Positions 1 to 13,014 are shown, counted from the first letter of the stretch. The stretch: 64,000 nucleotides of DNA from Apostichopus japonicus (GCF_037975245.1 NC_092582.1:19432577-19496576), one strand, 5' to 3'. Made by a program: numbers and translations. The notes: generated by a model from the letters alone, not told the origin.

Positions 1-1690
1 AGAAGCAGAAGCGACTCTGGGGTCGTTAACGTAAGGGAGGTTTATAGAAAGAAAACAAAAACCTTGGACGACAAATGATGCACTGCGAGGTATAGGCTAT
101 TAATAGATTGAAGGTGTGTAGCTCTAAACACCAGCATGAGCTGAAAAATATTTCCTTTTTTGTTTAAAATTAAAAAGTGTGGGGGTGAGGGTTGTCCACC
201 CAATGAATTAATTCTTCCCCTGAATGTAGGAAATTCCCCGCGTGACTATGAAATATAGAACCTCCGCCCCCCCCCCCCTTTTTGCACACGCTACTGAAAT
301 ACTAGCCCATTTAACACCAGTCGTGCACTTGCAATATGTGAGTTGTTCTTGTAAAAGGTGAAAGTATGACATTTTTTTTCTTTTCTTATCTTTTCTTTCT
401 TTTGTACTTTTTTTCTAAGACCCAACAAGCTGAAAAATTACAGTGAACAATTGACGATGAAACGGAAGATGTGTTAAACCTGGAAACGCAAATGACTTAT
501 TCCTCTCTGATATCAAATAAAGAATTACATATTGGCAAATTCAAAGTTGGCACAAATTTCATTCAACTGTAATGTTACATGGTATTACTATATATTGACC
601 AGGCTCTCCTGGTCCTGAGTTTATATTTTCAAATAATAAATCACATAAAAAACAACCCTTTTATATTGAAATCCTAATCATGTTTGTCACAACGTCATTT
701 TATTGTAATAGACGTCCTATATAAAACACTAAAAAAAAAATCATGAAAATAAACTATATTCAATATACAAAGGGAATTGCCAAAAGTTTTAGAGATCTTA
801 CTTTGTTTAGATCGCCGCATTAAGTTTGTAATATTTTTTAGACCTCAGATACAGCGAGTGTCTGGAAAGAATCATATTTCAAATGTTCAGCAGATTAAAT
901 GATTACCGACATTATACCTGTCCACAGTACTAAAGACATTCAGAGTCAGCTGGTACACTGATTTGATAGTTACTGTGATAGCTATGTCTATACTGAGGCG
1001 AAAATTACTCTTTGTCTGCCCACGACAAGGCGCTTCAATGTATTATTCATTGAAGACTTTTATGACACGATAAATCTGACATTGAACCTACGATTCATAT
1101 TTTTAATCTCAATTGTGGGCAATAGATGGTAACGGCGAAGCGTATGTTTTACAGAAGTGTCAACAGACCTGAGCAAAGCCACTGCACTATTATATTCCTT
1201 AAAAAAATATGAGCTTACAAGATAAAAAAGGAACAATTTACTTTACAAACGTCGTAGAATTGTCCTAACCCAATAGAGTAGTTAATTGCTGTAAATCTCA
1301 TAGCCTATGTATGCATAATTTTTCTTTAATTCAAGGGTATATAGAATATTTACCATTCTTACATGTATAAACATATTTTATATATTGGAATAGAAATGTG
1401 TGGGATGCCATCTCTTCATTATTGGAAGATAGTGAACATCCTAAACATTGTTTTAATGCAAAAACAGCAAACATGGATGATAATTTATTATAAATATTTA
1501 AGTTGATGTAAATACCACTTGCTACACATTTATTACTTATTTAAGACTTGGTTTGCCTACAAAAAGTGGTAATCTGAGTACATTTACAGATATAAAAGCA
1601 CCAGGGGTGCACTCTGTACACACATAACAATTGGGTAATACGCCCTCATTAGCAGTTATACAAAGCCAGTTTATACGCTTCACACATCAG
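1..1690. other. AT-rich non-coding stretch
   Basis: No open frame with coding character, no splice-bounded exon and no RNA gene was seen. There are homopolymer runs of C (about 268-278) and T (about 370-410). I see nothing else in it. Confidence 0.5.
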
Positions 1691-1693
1691 TAG

Positions 1694-1775
1694 AATCACT
1701 GTGGTCAAGTGGTACGAACTACGCTCTGTGACACAAGGTCCGGGATTCGATTCCTACCCTCGCCTGATGGTTCCC
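1694..1775 (+). repeat. tRNA-derived SINE-like head
   Basis: An A-box-like TGGTCAAGTGGTACGA is followed, at tRNA-like spacing, by a B-box-like GGGATTCGATTCC. The downstream sequence does not close a tRNA acceptor stem, so this reads as the pol III promoter head of a tRNA-derived SINE or a tRNA relic, not a functional tRNA gene. The body may run on to about 1,860. No clear A-rich tail or target duplication was identified. Confidence 0.45.
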
Positions 1776-1860
1776 AAAAGATTGAAACTGGTCGTGAAGT
1801 GGATTTTTTCTGGTGTGATGATCTTTATCAATTAAATACAATATAAATACCGTCTTTAAT

Positions 1861-2613
1861 AGTCTTCTTTGTGTTCAATATACAATTAAGTATATTCATT
1901 AATGTATGTGATGAATTGATAGCTAAAACTTTCGTTAAATTACAGCAGTGGAGGTTTATCTGCATATCATCCTATCAGAAATCAACAACGTAGTAAATGA
2001 AATGAAACTTTTGTTACTCACTGTCAATAACATTGAAGAAAATTTACGTATTTAATAAAGTTTGTTCCTGAGCTGAGCATATCAAAAAGTGTATTCATTG
2101 GCGGCAACTGCAACAAAGACATAAGAACAAAACCATTATATTAGAATTGTATTAGCTATTAATCTCTCGATAACCATGTCAGTTCAAGGTAACTAACATC
2201 GAAAAATGGCTCCTTTTATAACGTTTCTTTTGTGTTCAATATGCCAGTTAGTATTTGTATTAATGGCAATAAGAACTGACCTATTGTTTTAATCACAACT
2301 ATGCTTTATGCAATAGTTGAAAAAGGAACTGTATTTTGATGAGAACAAAAACTTATAGAAAAGCATCATGCATGATTTCAATTAAACAGCTTCAAGTTGC
2401 ACGCGAAGAAGCGGAGATGTAATAAAATTGAGGTCAAGGTTAACTGTAATAAACATATGCACACGCGATCATACATTTTTCTGTAATAGTTGTTTTTGTC
2501 CGACAGGCACAATTCAAGGACGTGTCAACCCTTGTGAATTTATCCAGGGCTCGCTAACAAAATTACCAGAGCTTCTAACATACTAATATTTCAAACTTTT
2601 TATGGTTAGAAGG
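1861..2613. other. AT-rich flank of the foldback element
   Basis: No gene seen. A roughly 40-bp segment containing TTTGTGTTCAATAT near 1,868 recurs near 2,230 in the same orientation, a small local duplication. The interval ends at the 10-bp direct repeat bordering the foldback element. Confidence 0.4.
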
Positions 2614-2623
2614 TAGAGTACCG
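2614..2623 (+). repeat. Left target-site duplication of the foldback element
   Basis: TAGAGTACCG lies directly outside the left inverted terminus and recurs in the same orientation at 23,024-23,033, outside the right terminus. The bases on either side of the two copies differ, so the direct repeat is exactly 10 bp. Foldback and Mutator-type elements usually make 8-10-bp duplications. Confidence 0.7.
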
Positions 2624-2760
2624 ATCGGGCTGAAGTTGGCGAACAATAACAGCGACCAATAGCAGCGAACGTTAAGCATTACCAGCGACCATTACCAGCG
2701 AACAATAAGAGCGAACACTAAGGGGAAAATGATACTACGGAGAAGTTTAAGGGCAATTCC
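2624..2760 (+). repeat. Left terminal inverted repeat of the foldback element
   Basis: It begins ATCGGGCTGAAGTTGGCG and continues as imperfect 13-bp units such as AACAATAACAGCG, ACCAATAGCAGCG and ACCATTACCAGCG. A block containing ACTACGGAG near 2,734 is shared with the right end. The inverse copy is at about 22,885-23,023. Confidence 0.7.
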
Positions 2761-2873
2761 AATGTTACAAGGGGAAAAGTAAAGTTTTAAAAACTAAACT
2801 AATTGACACACTTATTTAACAGAGTCATGGGTGTGTTATCAGACAATAAAAGTTTTCAAATTGTGCAAGTAAT

Positions 2874-5700
2874 AGCTGGCGACCCTCTCTATCACCCCAT
2901 CAAAACCACCTTGAGAAAAGATGTCATCAGAGAGGGCGTTAATAACGCCAAAACTCGACGCGAAGTCTCATCTACCGTTTATATACGGGTTTTCAACACG
3001 ATTTTTGGCTAACAAATCAAATCTGTAACTCAGTATCATTGGGGTCCCTAAAGTAGCTGACGTTACCCACTATCACCCCATGCCAACAAACCTCGGGGGA
3101 CGGTATCATTTAGGGTGTTATTAACGACCAAACTCGACGCAAAGTCGCATTTACAGTTTATATACGGGTTTTCAACACGATTTTTGGCTAACAAATCAAA
3201 TCTGTAACTCAGTATCATTGGGGTCCCCAAAGTAGCTGACGTCACCAGCTATCACCCCTTACCAACAAACCTCGGGGGACGGTATCATTTAAGGTGTTAT
3301 TAACACCCAAACTCGACGCAAAGTCTCATTTACAGTTTATATACGGTTTTTCAACACGATTTTTGGCTAACAAATCAAATCTGTAACTCAGTATCATTGG
3401 GGTCCCCATGGTAGCTGACGTCACCCTCTATCACCCCATACCAACAAACCTCGGGGGACAGTATCATTTATGATGTTATTAACATCCAAACTCTACGCAA
3501 AGTCGCACCTACAGTTTACATACGGTTTTTCAACACGATTTTTGGCTAACAAATCAAATCTGTAACTCAGTATCATTGGGGTCCCCAAAGTAGCTGAGGT
3601 CACCAGCTATCACCCCATACCAACAAACCTCGGGGGACGGTATCATTTAGGGTGTTATTAACACCAAAACTCGACGCAAAGTCGCATTTACAGTTTATAT
3701 ACGGTTTTTCAACACGATTTTTGGCTAACAAATCAAATCTGTAACTCAGTATCATTGGGGTCCCCGTGGTAGCTGACGTCACCAGCTATCACCCCATACC
3801 AGCAAACCTCGGGGGACGGTATCATTTAGGGTGTTATTAACAGCCAAACTCGACGCAAAGTATCATCTACAGTTTAAATATGGTTTTTCAACACGATTTT
3901 TGGCTAACAAATCAAATCTGTAACTCAGTATCATTGGGGTCCCCAAAGTAGCTGACGTCACCAGCTATCACCCCATACCGACAAACCTCGGGGGACTATA
4001 TCATTTAGGGTGTTATTAACACCCAAACTCGACGCAAAGTCGCATTTACAGTTTATATACGGTTTTTCAACACGATTTTTGGCTAACAAATCAACTCTGT
4101 AACTCAGTATCATTGGGGTCGCCAAAGTAGCTGACGTCACCCTCTATCACCCCATACCAACAAACCTCGGGGGACGGTATCATTTAAGGTGTTATTAACA
4201 CCCAAACTCTACGCAAAGTCGCATTTACAGTTTATATACGGTTTTTCAACACGATTTTTGGCTAACAAATCAAATCTGTAACTCAGTATCATTGGGGTCC
4301 CCAAAGTAGCTGACGTCACCAGCTATCACCCCATACCAGCAAACCTCGGGGGACGGTATCATTTAGGGTGTTATTAACAGCCAAACTCGACGCAAAGTAT
4401 CATCTACAGTTTAAATACGGTTTTTCAACACGATTTTTGGCTAACAAATCAACTCTGTAACTCAGTATCATTGGGGTCCCCAAAGTAGCTGACGTCACCC
4501 GCTATCACCCCATATCAACAAACCTCGGGGGACGGTATCATTGAAGGTGTTATTAACACCCAAACTCGACGCAAAGTCGCATTTACAGTTTATATATGGG
4601 TTTTCAACACGATTTTTGGCTAACAAATCAAATCTGTAACTCAGTATCATTGGGGTCCCCAAAGTAGCTGACGTCACCAGCTATCACCCCTTACCAACGA
4701 ACCTCGGGGGACGGTATCATTTAAGGTGTTATTAACACCCAAACTCGACGCAAAGTCTCATTTACAGTTTATATACGGTTTTTCAACACGATTTTTGGCT
4801 AACAAATCAAATCTGTAACTCAGTATCATTGGGGTCCCCATGGTAGCTGACGTCACCCTCTATCACCCCATACCAACAAACCTCGGGGGACGGTATCATT
4901 TATGATGTTATTAACACCCAAACTCGACGCAAAGTCGCACCTACAGTTTACATACGGTTTTTCAACACGATTTTTGGCTAACAAATCAAATCTGTAACTC
5001 AGTATCATTAGGGTCCCCAAAGTAGCTGAGGTCACCAGCTATCACCCCATACCAACAAACCTCGGGGGACGGTATCATTTAGGGTGTTATTAACACCAAA
5101 ACTCGACGCAAAGTCGCATTTACAGTTTATATACGGTTTTTCAACACGATTTTTGGCTAACAAATCAAATCTGTAACTCAGTATCATTGGGGTCCCCGTG
5201 GTAGCTGACGTCACCAGCTATCACCCCATACCAGCAAACCTCGGGGGACGGTATCATTTAGGGTGTTATTAACAGCCAAACTCGACGCAAAGTATCATCT
5301 ACAGTTTAAATACGGTTTTTCAACACGATTTTTGGCTAACAAATCAAATCTGTAACTCAGTATCATCGGGGAGCAAAAACGTAGCTGACGTCACCAGCCA
5401 GCACTCCATACCAACAAACTTCGGGGGACGGTATCATGTAGGGTGTTATTAACACCCAAACTCGACGAAAAGTATCATCTACAGTTAAAATGAGGTTTTT
5501 CAACACGATTTTTGGCTAACAAATCAAATCTGTAACTCAGTATCATTGGGGTCCCCAAAGTAGCTGACGTCACCAGCTATCACCCCATACCAACAAACCT
5601 CGGGGGACGGTATCATTTAAGGTGTTAACACCCAAACTCGAGGCAGAGTCTCATCTACCGTTAGTATACGGTTTTTCAACACAGTTTTTGGCTTACAAAT
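2874..5700 (-). repeat. 179-bp satellite array, left arm
   Basis: About 15-16 tandem monomers of 179 bp, in reverse orientation relative to the array at 10.5 kb. Landmarks repeat at 179 bp or multiples (for example 3,063, 3,600, 3,958, 4,495, 4,853, 5,032). Each monomer carries a near-perfect short palindrome around GGTGTTATTAACACC and most carry TGACGTCA. Monomer variants recur at 1,432 bp (8 x 179), for example 3,600 with 5,032 and 3,246 with 4,677, so an eight-monomer higher-order repeat is present about twice. The first (2,874-3,052) and last monomers are the most diverged. Confidence 0.9.
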
Positions 5701-5740
5701 CAATCTTACTTTTGGAATTTGTCATTAAAATTAAAACCTG

Positions 5741-6722
5741 CAGGGTTCTCGCCCGCTTTTTTGTCAAACCGGGTGGTCCCAAGTGCCGATGATCAATTCG
5801 GATGCTAAAGGTATCCGCGCGATCGCGTAGCGTAGCGATCGCACTCTCGGCGTGTGGTCAAGGGGCAAAGTTCGTTGTGTGGGTCCAAGGGGCTAAGCCC
5901 CCGGAAGCTCCGCGATTTTCGTCTTTACTTAGTTGGCAAACTGCTTGAAATTGACTTTTTCGAGCTATGATTTATAAATGCTCAAATATTTTTCAATAAC
6001 TTAGAGTTATACATGACTGCCGAATAATAAAGACAAAATAAACTGGTCTTGGTGATTCTTCCAGCAGCCAAGCCACTTGAAATTCGCGCTACTTTACAAA
6101 GCTATGATTTCTTAAATTTTCATATGTATGGCAATAACCTGGACATTGTTGTTAGTTATACTCTACAGTATAAAGAAAAATAGTCAGCTGACCATTGACT
6201 AGAGTCAACATTACATAAACTGCTACAGAAACTGAATGACTATTTATATTTCTGTGTGTTTGACGGTGATTCAGTTGTAACTTTATTTTTTTTCCTGCCC
6301 TTTTACTGTTTAGGTTATGTACGATGTTTAAATACAAACATTCTGGCATCTCTCAGTACCCAGAAAACACAAACTTCGTTCGCAACCTTTTGCTGTGTAA
6401 AAGCAGGGATCGTTTGTGTCGCGATATCACTATACTGAAGCGCTTACGTGATACCTGGGATGTGTTATTTGCCTTGGTTGCAGTTGGGAATAGGAAGAGT
6501 GAACTGAAAAGTGTGAATATTTAGTCGATGGTTTTAATTACATTAAAAATGTCAAAATGTTTCAGTAGTACTTGCTAACGTCGATTATTTATAACAGCTA
6601 TAAAACCAGGCACCCAACTTTCAAACAGCTAGGGCGCACAACTTTCGAACCGATCGGCGAGAGCCAAAATCAAATTCAAACCTGGAGCCCCGCCCGGTTA
6701 AATCGGACTGGCGAGAACCCTG
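5741..6722. mobile_element. Possible non-autonomous hAT-like element
   Basis: CAGGGTTCTCGCC at 5,741 is matched by its complement GGCGAGAACCCTG ending at 6,722, and a CCGGG-containing subterminal block is also shared. The CAGGG terminus is typical of hAT elements. The flanks do not show a matching 8-bp duplication, so the two ends could belong to different insertions. A palindromic GCGATCGC pair lies at about 5,820-5,845. Confidence 0.4.
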
Positions 6723-7520
6723 GCGTTTTTACCTGGTTAATACGTATTCAAAATTCATGAAGGGCAACTTCAGAACATGGAACAAGGGTGATCATCACAA
6801 CCTGGGATAAATAACCTTATCATGCATGGATACAAATGTACTAATTGAATTAGTGCTCCTGCTTTTGTATTTTTGATGGTGAGTGTATCTTATCAGATCT
6901 GTATTCAGCAGTTGTTAGATCTGTGGTAGAGAAACATTATCATTGGTTGAGTGCACTTTAAAGGGAACACGCATACACCCTTTGTTCATTATATGACGTT
7001 TGTAACTTATAAAATACAAGTTCATCCCTTCATATCCAATATATGTCTTCTGAAACATCACGAGGGTACCTTTGTTGGAACATAAAAGGAGATTGAAGAA
7101 TTTAGCCGACGATAGAAAACAAGATTTAGGTAACTGCATGCCTGTTGATTATGCCCTTTAAAGGAGTTGGTTAACGGTATAGTACGGATTAAACCGATAG
7201 TGACTGAAACAAAAAAACTTGAGGTTTCATCGGTTGTTGATTACACAGACTTGTGTAGGTACGTTTTGTTGACCTGGATTCAGGTCTCTCTAAATGATAC
7301 ACCAATAGTTAAAAGTCGAAAGAGCTATTCTTTAAATTTTCATTCCAGTGAAGTTAGAGCATGTGTTCACATCAATGAAAGATGACCAAACTTGATCATA
7401 GTGTCCTTGAGTAGTGGGTCATATGGGTGTTTAGTAAGTTTATGCCAAAGGTTATACAGAGGTCATCTGGGTTAATTGTGTGAACACACTCAAAAATGCT
7501 TCTCCTATATGGGTGATCAC

Positions 7521-8749
7521 CAGGGTTGTCACCAGACCATTTTTAGAGCCGGGTAATTTGGGACAGTGATCCGCGCCCTGGGGGAGGGGTATAAAGGGAG
7601 GGGGTGTCCCCCTCCCCTTTTGAAAAATTTTCTAAATCCTGATGGTGCCTACATGCAAAATGGTGGCATTTAGAAAGGGTTTTGATCCTCAAAATTCTTC
7701 TGAGATACCTTTGTTTTTTCATGTGGATCACTGAATTTTCCTGGGATCTTTTTTGGTATTTTTTGTATTTAGAGCCCCTCATCACTCACCCCAGTGTTAT
7801 TGTTCCAAATGCACATTGTTCTCATTTAGTATGCATGACCATTAAATCCCCCCCAAAAAGGAATTCACATTTTACCTGTACGGCAGTGTACGCGGGAAAT
7901 CATTGGTACAACAGGCTGTCGTCTGATGATTTGCATGCTACAGTACTGTACAACATTCTTACAATGTGCGTGAAACACTTGTTCTTAGTTAAACTTGGCA
8001 AATCGCCAAGAAACGATTGGCAGTGGAACGTCTCTACATGCATAGCTAAACAGCGAACAGTATCCAATGCACGGAGTCTTGTCTCGACATGTTTTTCGAA
8101 CAGTACTCAGTGCAACGTTTCCTAGCCTAATGTGCCTAAAGTCCACACAAAACGCGAGGCCTAATGTTACTACTAAAAATGATATGTAACCCCGAAAGGA
8201 TAAGGCACGAAGTTTCCTTCTTGCTTTTTATTACTTCTGGTAACCAGAACATATCGGCGAATAAAATAAACATGTATAAAAAGGTTTTGCCCTTCAACAT
8301 GAAACTATTCTCGTTTAAAACTTTCTTTCAGTCAAAGTTCGTAAACTTCGTACTCGTGCTCGTAGGCCTACTCTGGATGTTTACAATAAACAATTGCATA
8401 TAACGTGTGTTGGTTACAAGCGATCGGTTTACGCTACCTCCACGCTATGAATAGCGTTGTATCGATCGGTTCACTCCCATTGTGTCAGTGGTGAATAGCG
8501 AGCGAGGGCAATTTGCGTTCCTTTATTTGGAGTGCGGGGAAAGTAGCGTTCCTTTATTTGGAGCGGGGTTAATTACAGATAAGCTGCGTTTTGCACTGAA
8601 TCGCGCTAATCTTTACCAAGTTACTTATTGGCGGTACTGTAGGCTAATTTGTGCCGGGCGGTAAGGCTGAAATTGACCTTGAGTACCGGGCGGAAATTTT
8701 GAGAGCTGGGTAGCACCGCCCGGCGCCGCCCGGCGTGGTGACAACCCTG
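7521..8749. mobile_element. Non-autonomous hAT-like transposon with 8-bp target duplication
   Basis: The termini are exact inverted repeats CAGGGTTGTCACCA at 7,521 and its complement ending at 8,749. They are flanked on both sides by the 8-bp direct repeat GTGATCAC (7,513-7,520 and 8,750-8,757), itself a palindrome. An 8-bp duplication plus CAGGG ends is the hAT signature. The 1.2-kb interior encodes no recognisable transposase, so this is a deletion derivative or MITE-like copy. Confidence 0.75.
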
Positions 8750-10514
8750 GTGATCACCATGCTGGGTCATAGTGTTCACTTAATATGGAGACATAATTAT
8801 GGTGTGTTCAAAATATGGATGTCAAAGATCATCTACTTATCTTTTGCAGTAAGTTGTATGTAACTACCGAAGGTTCTTTTCGTGCAGTTTGCATTGGATT
8901 ATGAAGAATGTTGGTCATAGTGTTACTTGAACAGTAGTGGTAAGAATTTGGGGTCAACGGTCATCCGGGGCCCAAATTTGCGATTTTGTGTACAACACTG
9001 TGATTTTCTTCAGCAACAAAAGTTTTTTTAAAAGAAATATGACTAAATTTTTCAAAAAACTTTCATTTTTTTATATTTCAAGAAGGTAATCCATAATTAG
9101 TATACCCTGTAATTTGCTTAAAAAGTCATGGTCTTTTCTCTTCTCTTCTACTTAGATATTAATTTCATTACTTGTCGTTTGTTGCATGTCTATTGAAGAA
9201 TTAGGTTCTTATCAGCTTACTGCTGAATGCCGGAAGATCTATGAAGATTCATGTGGAGTTTGTCTTCGTTTGTTTGTTGTTTGTTTGTTGTGTGTATGTG
9301 TAACTAAAAAAGTCAATGCAACTTAAAACTTCATGAAATGTACGTATAACTTGAAAAGATATCAGCCCAGCTGCTTTTCACGTAGTTTTGGCCGTTATGC
9401 GTTTCATTGCAAAAACTGGTAAACAATCAAATCATCATCTTAACATTGTGGAAAATATGAAAATATCTCAACTACTTATACAGTAAGTAAACCTTGATTG
9501 AAAGCCCTACTTGATATATACATTCCCCTTATTATACACAAGGAACATATTGTATATGTGCTGTCAATGTTAAATGCCAGATATCGAGTCAATGTATTAG
9601 GTTAATTTATGTATTTCGAATCATGAGCCGTTTATTCTTTTTTATTCACTTTAACCAGTCATTTATAAAATAAGTTTTTTCGGCACAATTTGAACAAGGA
9701 GGTCAGATACGTTATATCATGTGACGGAATTGATGCTTTAACGCAAACGTATTTGAGAGAAATAACCAAAAACCATGGATTTGATCATCGTGTTTGCAAC
9801 TCGGTGGTCCAACGTCTTAAAACAATTCACATGCTTATATGCAATTAGGTTGATTGAAGACAATTTGAGAAAAATGCCATGATAACATTTATCGCTAACC
9901 AATTTATATGATATGTTTTGTCTAAACAAAATTTACAGTTGGATCATTGTCATTAGACTACCCATCACATGTTATCTCAAATTGGTTCTATGGATCCCAG
10001 TTTAGAAAATCGGGCCTGAACTTTCACAATTTGCTTTTACTGTCGACATGATTTTGTTGTCTGTCAAATAAATCCATCTTTAGTTCACGGCGATTAATTC
10101 CTTTGGTATTTAAAAGGAATACAACATCGCTAAGCCTTCTATTCTCCATTGCGGTTGCATATCGATAAACTTCTACACACATACTGAATGAAGTTTGGAG
10201 ACATACGAACTATATTTTGACTAACTCTTGTAATACGGTGAAATGTGACTGTACACTGACACTAATATGTATTCCGAATTGGTCCGGATATACTGATCGG
10301 GGAAGTTTCTTGTTATTTTATTTCAACGATACTATATGAGTAGGGTCATTTTAAGTTTACTTATGTATCTTTGTATATAATAAACGGTATTCCGTAAAAA
10401 AATCATAGCTTTCCTAATAGCTTCATTTTAATTTACGGCTTTCTCAATCAATTTCTCTTCTTTCTATAATGTGAGACACATTCTCTCTACACTGAATATA
10501 AATCGGATAGCATG

Positions 10515-13014
10515 CGTCGAGTTTTAGGTGTTAATAACAAGCTAAATGATACCATCCCCGAGGTTTGTTGGTAAGGGTTGGTAGAGGGTGACGTCAGCTA
10601 CGTTTTTGCTCCCCAATGATACTGAGTTACAGATTTGATTTGTTAGCCAAAAATCGTGTTGAAAAACCGTATATAAACTGTAAATGCGACTCTGCGTCGA
10701 GTTTGGGTGTTAATAACGCCCTAAATGATACCGTCCCCCGAGGTTTGTTGGTATGGGGTGATAGAGGGTGACGTCAGCTACCATGGGGACCCCAATGATA
10801 CTGAGTTACAGATTTGATTTGTTAGCCAAAAATCGTGTTGAAAAACCTCATTTAAACTGTAAATGCGACTTTGCGTCGAGTTTGGGTGTTAATAACACCT
10901 TAAATGATACCGTCCCCCGAGGTTTGTTGATATGGGGTGATAGCTGGTGACGTCAGCTACTTTGGGGACCCCAATGATACTGAGTTACAGATTTGATTTG
11001 TTAGCCAAAAATCGTGTTGAAAAACCGTATATACACTGTAAATGAGACTTTTCGCCGAGTTTGGGTGTTAATAACACCCTAAATGATACCGTCCCCGAGG
11101 TTTGTTGGTATGGAGTGATAGAGGGTGACGTCAGCTACTTTGGGAACCGCAATGATACTGAGTTACAGATTTGATTTGTTAGCCAAAAATCGTGTTGAAA
11201 AACCTCATTTAAACTTTAAATGCAACTTTGCGTCGAGTTTGGGTGTTAATAACACCTTAAATGATACCGTCCCCCGAGGTTTGTCGGTATGGGGTGATAG
11301 AGGGTGACGTCAGCTACGTTTTTGCTCCCCAATGATACTGAGTTACAGATTTGATTTGTTAGCCAAAAATCGTGTTGAAAAACCGTGTATAAACTGTGAA
11401 TGAGACTTTGTGTCGAGTTTGGGTGTTAATAACACCTTAAATGATACCGTTCCCCGAGGTTTGTTGGTATGGGGTGATAGCTGGTGACGTCAGCTACGTT
11501 TTTGCTCCCCGATGATACTGAGTTACAGATTTGATTTGTTAGCCAAAAATCGTGTTGAAAAACCTCATTTAAACTGTAAATGCGACTTTGCGTCGAGTTT
11601 GGGTGTTAATAACACCTTAAATGATACCGTCCCCCGAAGTTTGTTGGTATGGGGTGATAGAGGGTGACGTCAGCTACCATGGGGACCCCAATGATACTGA
11701 GTTACAGATTTGATTTGTTAGCCAAAAATCGTGTTGAAAAACCGTATATAAACTGTAGATGATATTTTTCGCAGAGTTTGGGTGTTAATACCACCCTAAA
11801 TGATACCGTCCCCCGAGGTTTGTTGGTATGGGGTGATAGAGGGTGACGTCAGCAACCATGGGGACCCCAATGATACTGAGTTACAGATTTGATTTGTTAG
11901 CCAAAAATCGTGTTGAAAAACCTCATTTAAACTGTAGATGATACTTTTCGCCGAGTTTGGGTGTTAATAACACCCTAAATGATACCGTCCCCCGAGGTTT
12001 GTTGGTATGGGGTGATAGAGGGTGACGTCAGCTACCATAGGGACCCCAATGATACTGAGTTACAGATTTGATTTGTTAGCCAAAAATCGTGTTGAAAAAC
12101 CTCATTTAAACTGTAAATGCGACTTTTCGCCGAGTTTGGGTGTTAATAACACCCTAAATGATACCGTCCCCCGAGGTTTGTTTTTATGGGGTGATAGAGG
12201 GTGACGTCAGCTACCATAGGGACCCCAATGATACTGAGTTACAGATTTGATTTGTTAGCCAAAAATCGTGTTGAAAAACCTCATTTAAACTGTAAATGCG
12301 ACTTTGCGTCGAGTTTGGGTGTTAATAACACCTTAAATGATACCGTCCCCCGAGGTTTGTTGGTATGTGATAGAGGATGACGTCAGCTACCATGGGGACC
12401 CCAATGATACTGAGTTACAGATTTGATTTGTTAGCCAAAAATCGTGTTGAAAAACCGTATTTAAACTGTAGATGATACTTTTCGCCGAGTTTGGGTGTTA
12501 ATAACACCCTAAATGATACCGTCCCCCGAGGTTTGTTGGTATGGGGTGATAGAAGGTGACGTCAGCTACCATGCGGACCCCAATGATACTGAGTTACAGA
12601 TTTGATTTGTTAGCCAAAAATCGTGTTGAAAAACCTCATTTAAACTGTAAATGCGACTTTGCGTCGAGTTTGGGTGTTAATAACACCTTAAATGACACCG
12701 TCCCCCGAGGTTTGTTGGTATGGGGTGATAGCTGGTGACGTCAGCTACTTTGGGGACCCCAATGATACTGAGTTACAGATTTGATTTGTTAGCCAAAAAT
12801 CGTGTTGAAAAACCGTATTTAAACTGTAGATGATACTTTTCGCCGAGTTTGGGTGTTAATAACATCATAAATGATACCGTCCCCGAGGTTTGTTGGTATG
12901 GGGTGATAGCTGGTGACGTCAGCTACTTTGGGGACCCCAATGATACTGAGTTACAGATTTGATTTGTTAGCCAAAAATCGTGTTGAAAAACCGTATTTAA
13001 ACTGTAGATGATAC
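10515..13014 (+). repeat. 179-bp satellite array, right arm, first part
   Basis: About 14 monomers of the same satellite as 2.9-5.7 kb, in the opposite orientation. Neighbouring monomers tend to alternate between CCGTATATAAACTG and CCTCATTTAAACTG variants. Nearly every monomer contains TGACGTCA. The array is cut at 13,014 by the LTR retrotransposon and continues at 21,742. Confidence 0.9.

Larger units (their letters stand above)
5701..10514. other. Central domain of the foldback element
   Basis: Non-satellite sequence between the inverted arrays. It holds a possible TIR element (5,741-6,722) and a hAT-like insertion (7,521-8,749). The stretch 8,758-10,514 is AT-rich without a recognisable gene. 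The longest open frame (7,682-8,125) lies inside the hAT-like insertion and shows no domain. No transposase was recognised. Confidence 0.5.

Noticed and set aside
3063-5214. Series of 60-codon frames repeated along the left satellite array (also 10,768-12,738 and 22,181-22,363)
   Set aside because: They are one stretch of the 179-bp satellite seen again and again. The period is not a multiple of three and nothing indicates translation.
7682-8125. 147-codon frame in the foldback centre
   Set aside because: It lies inside the non-autonomous hAT-like element, has no domain and an irregular composition.
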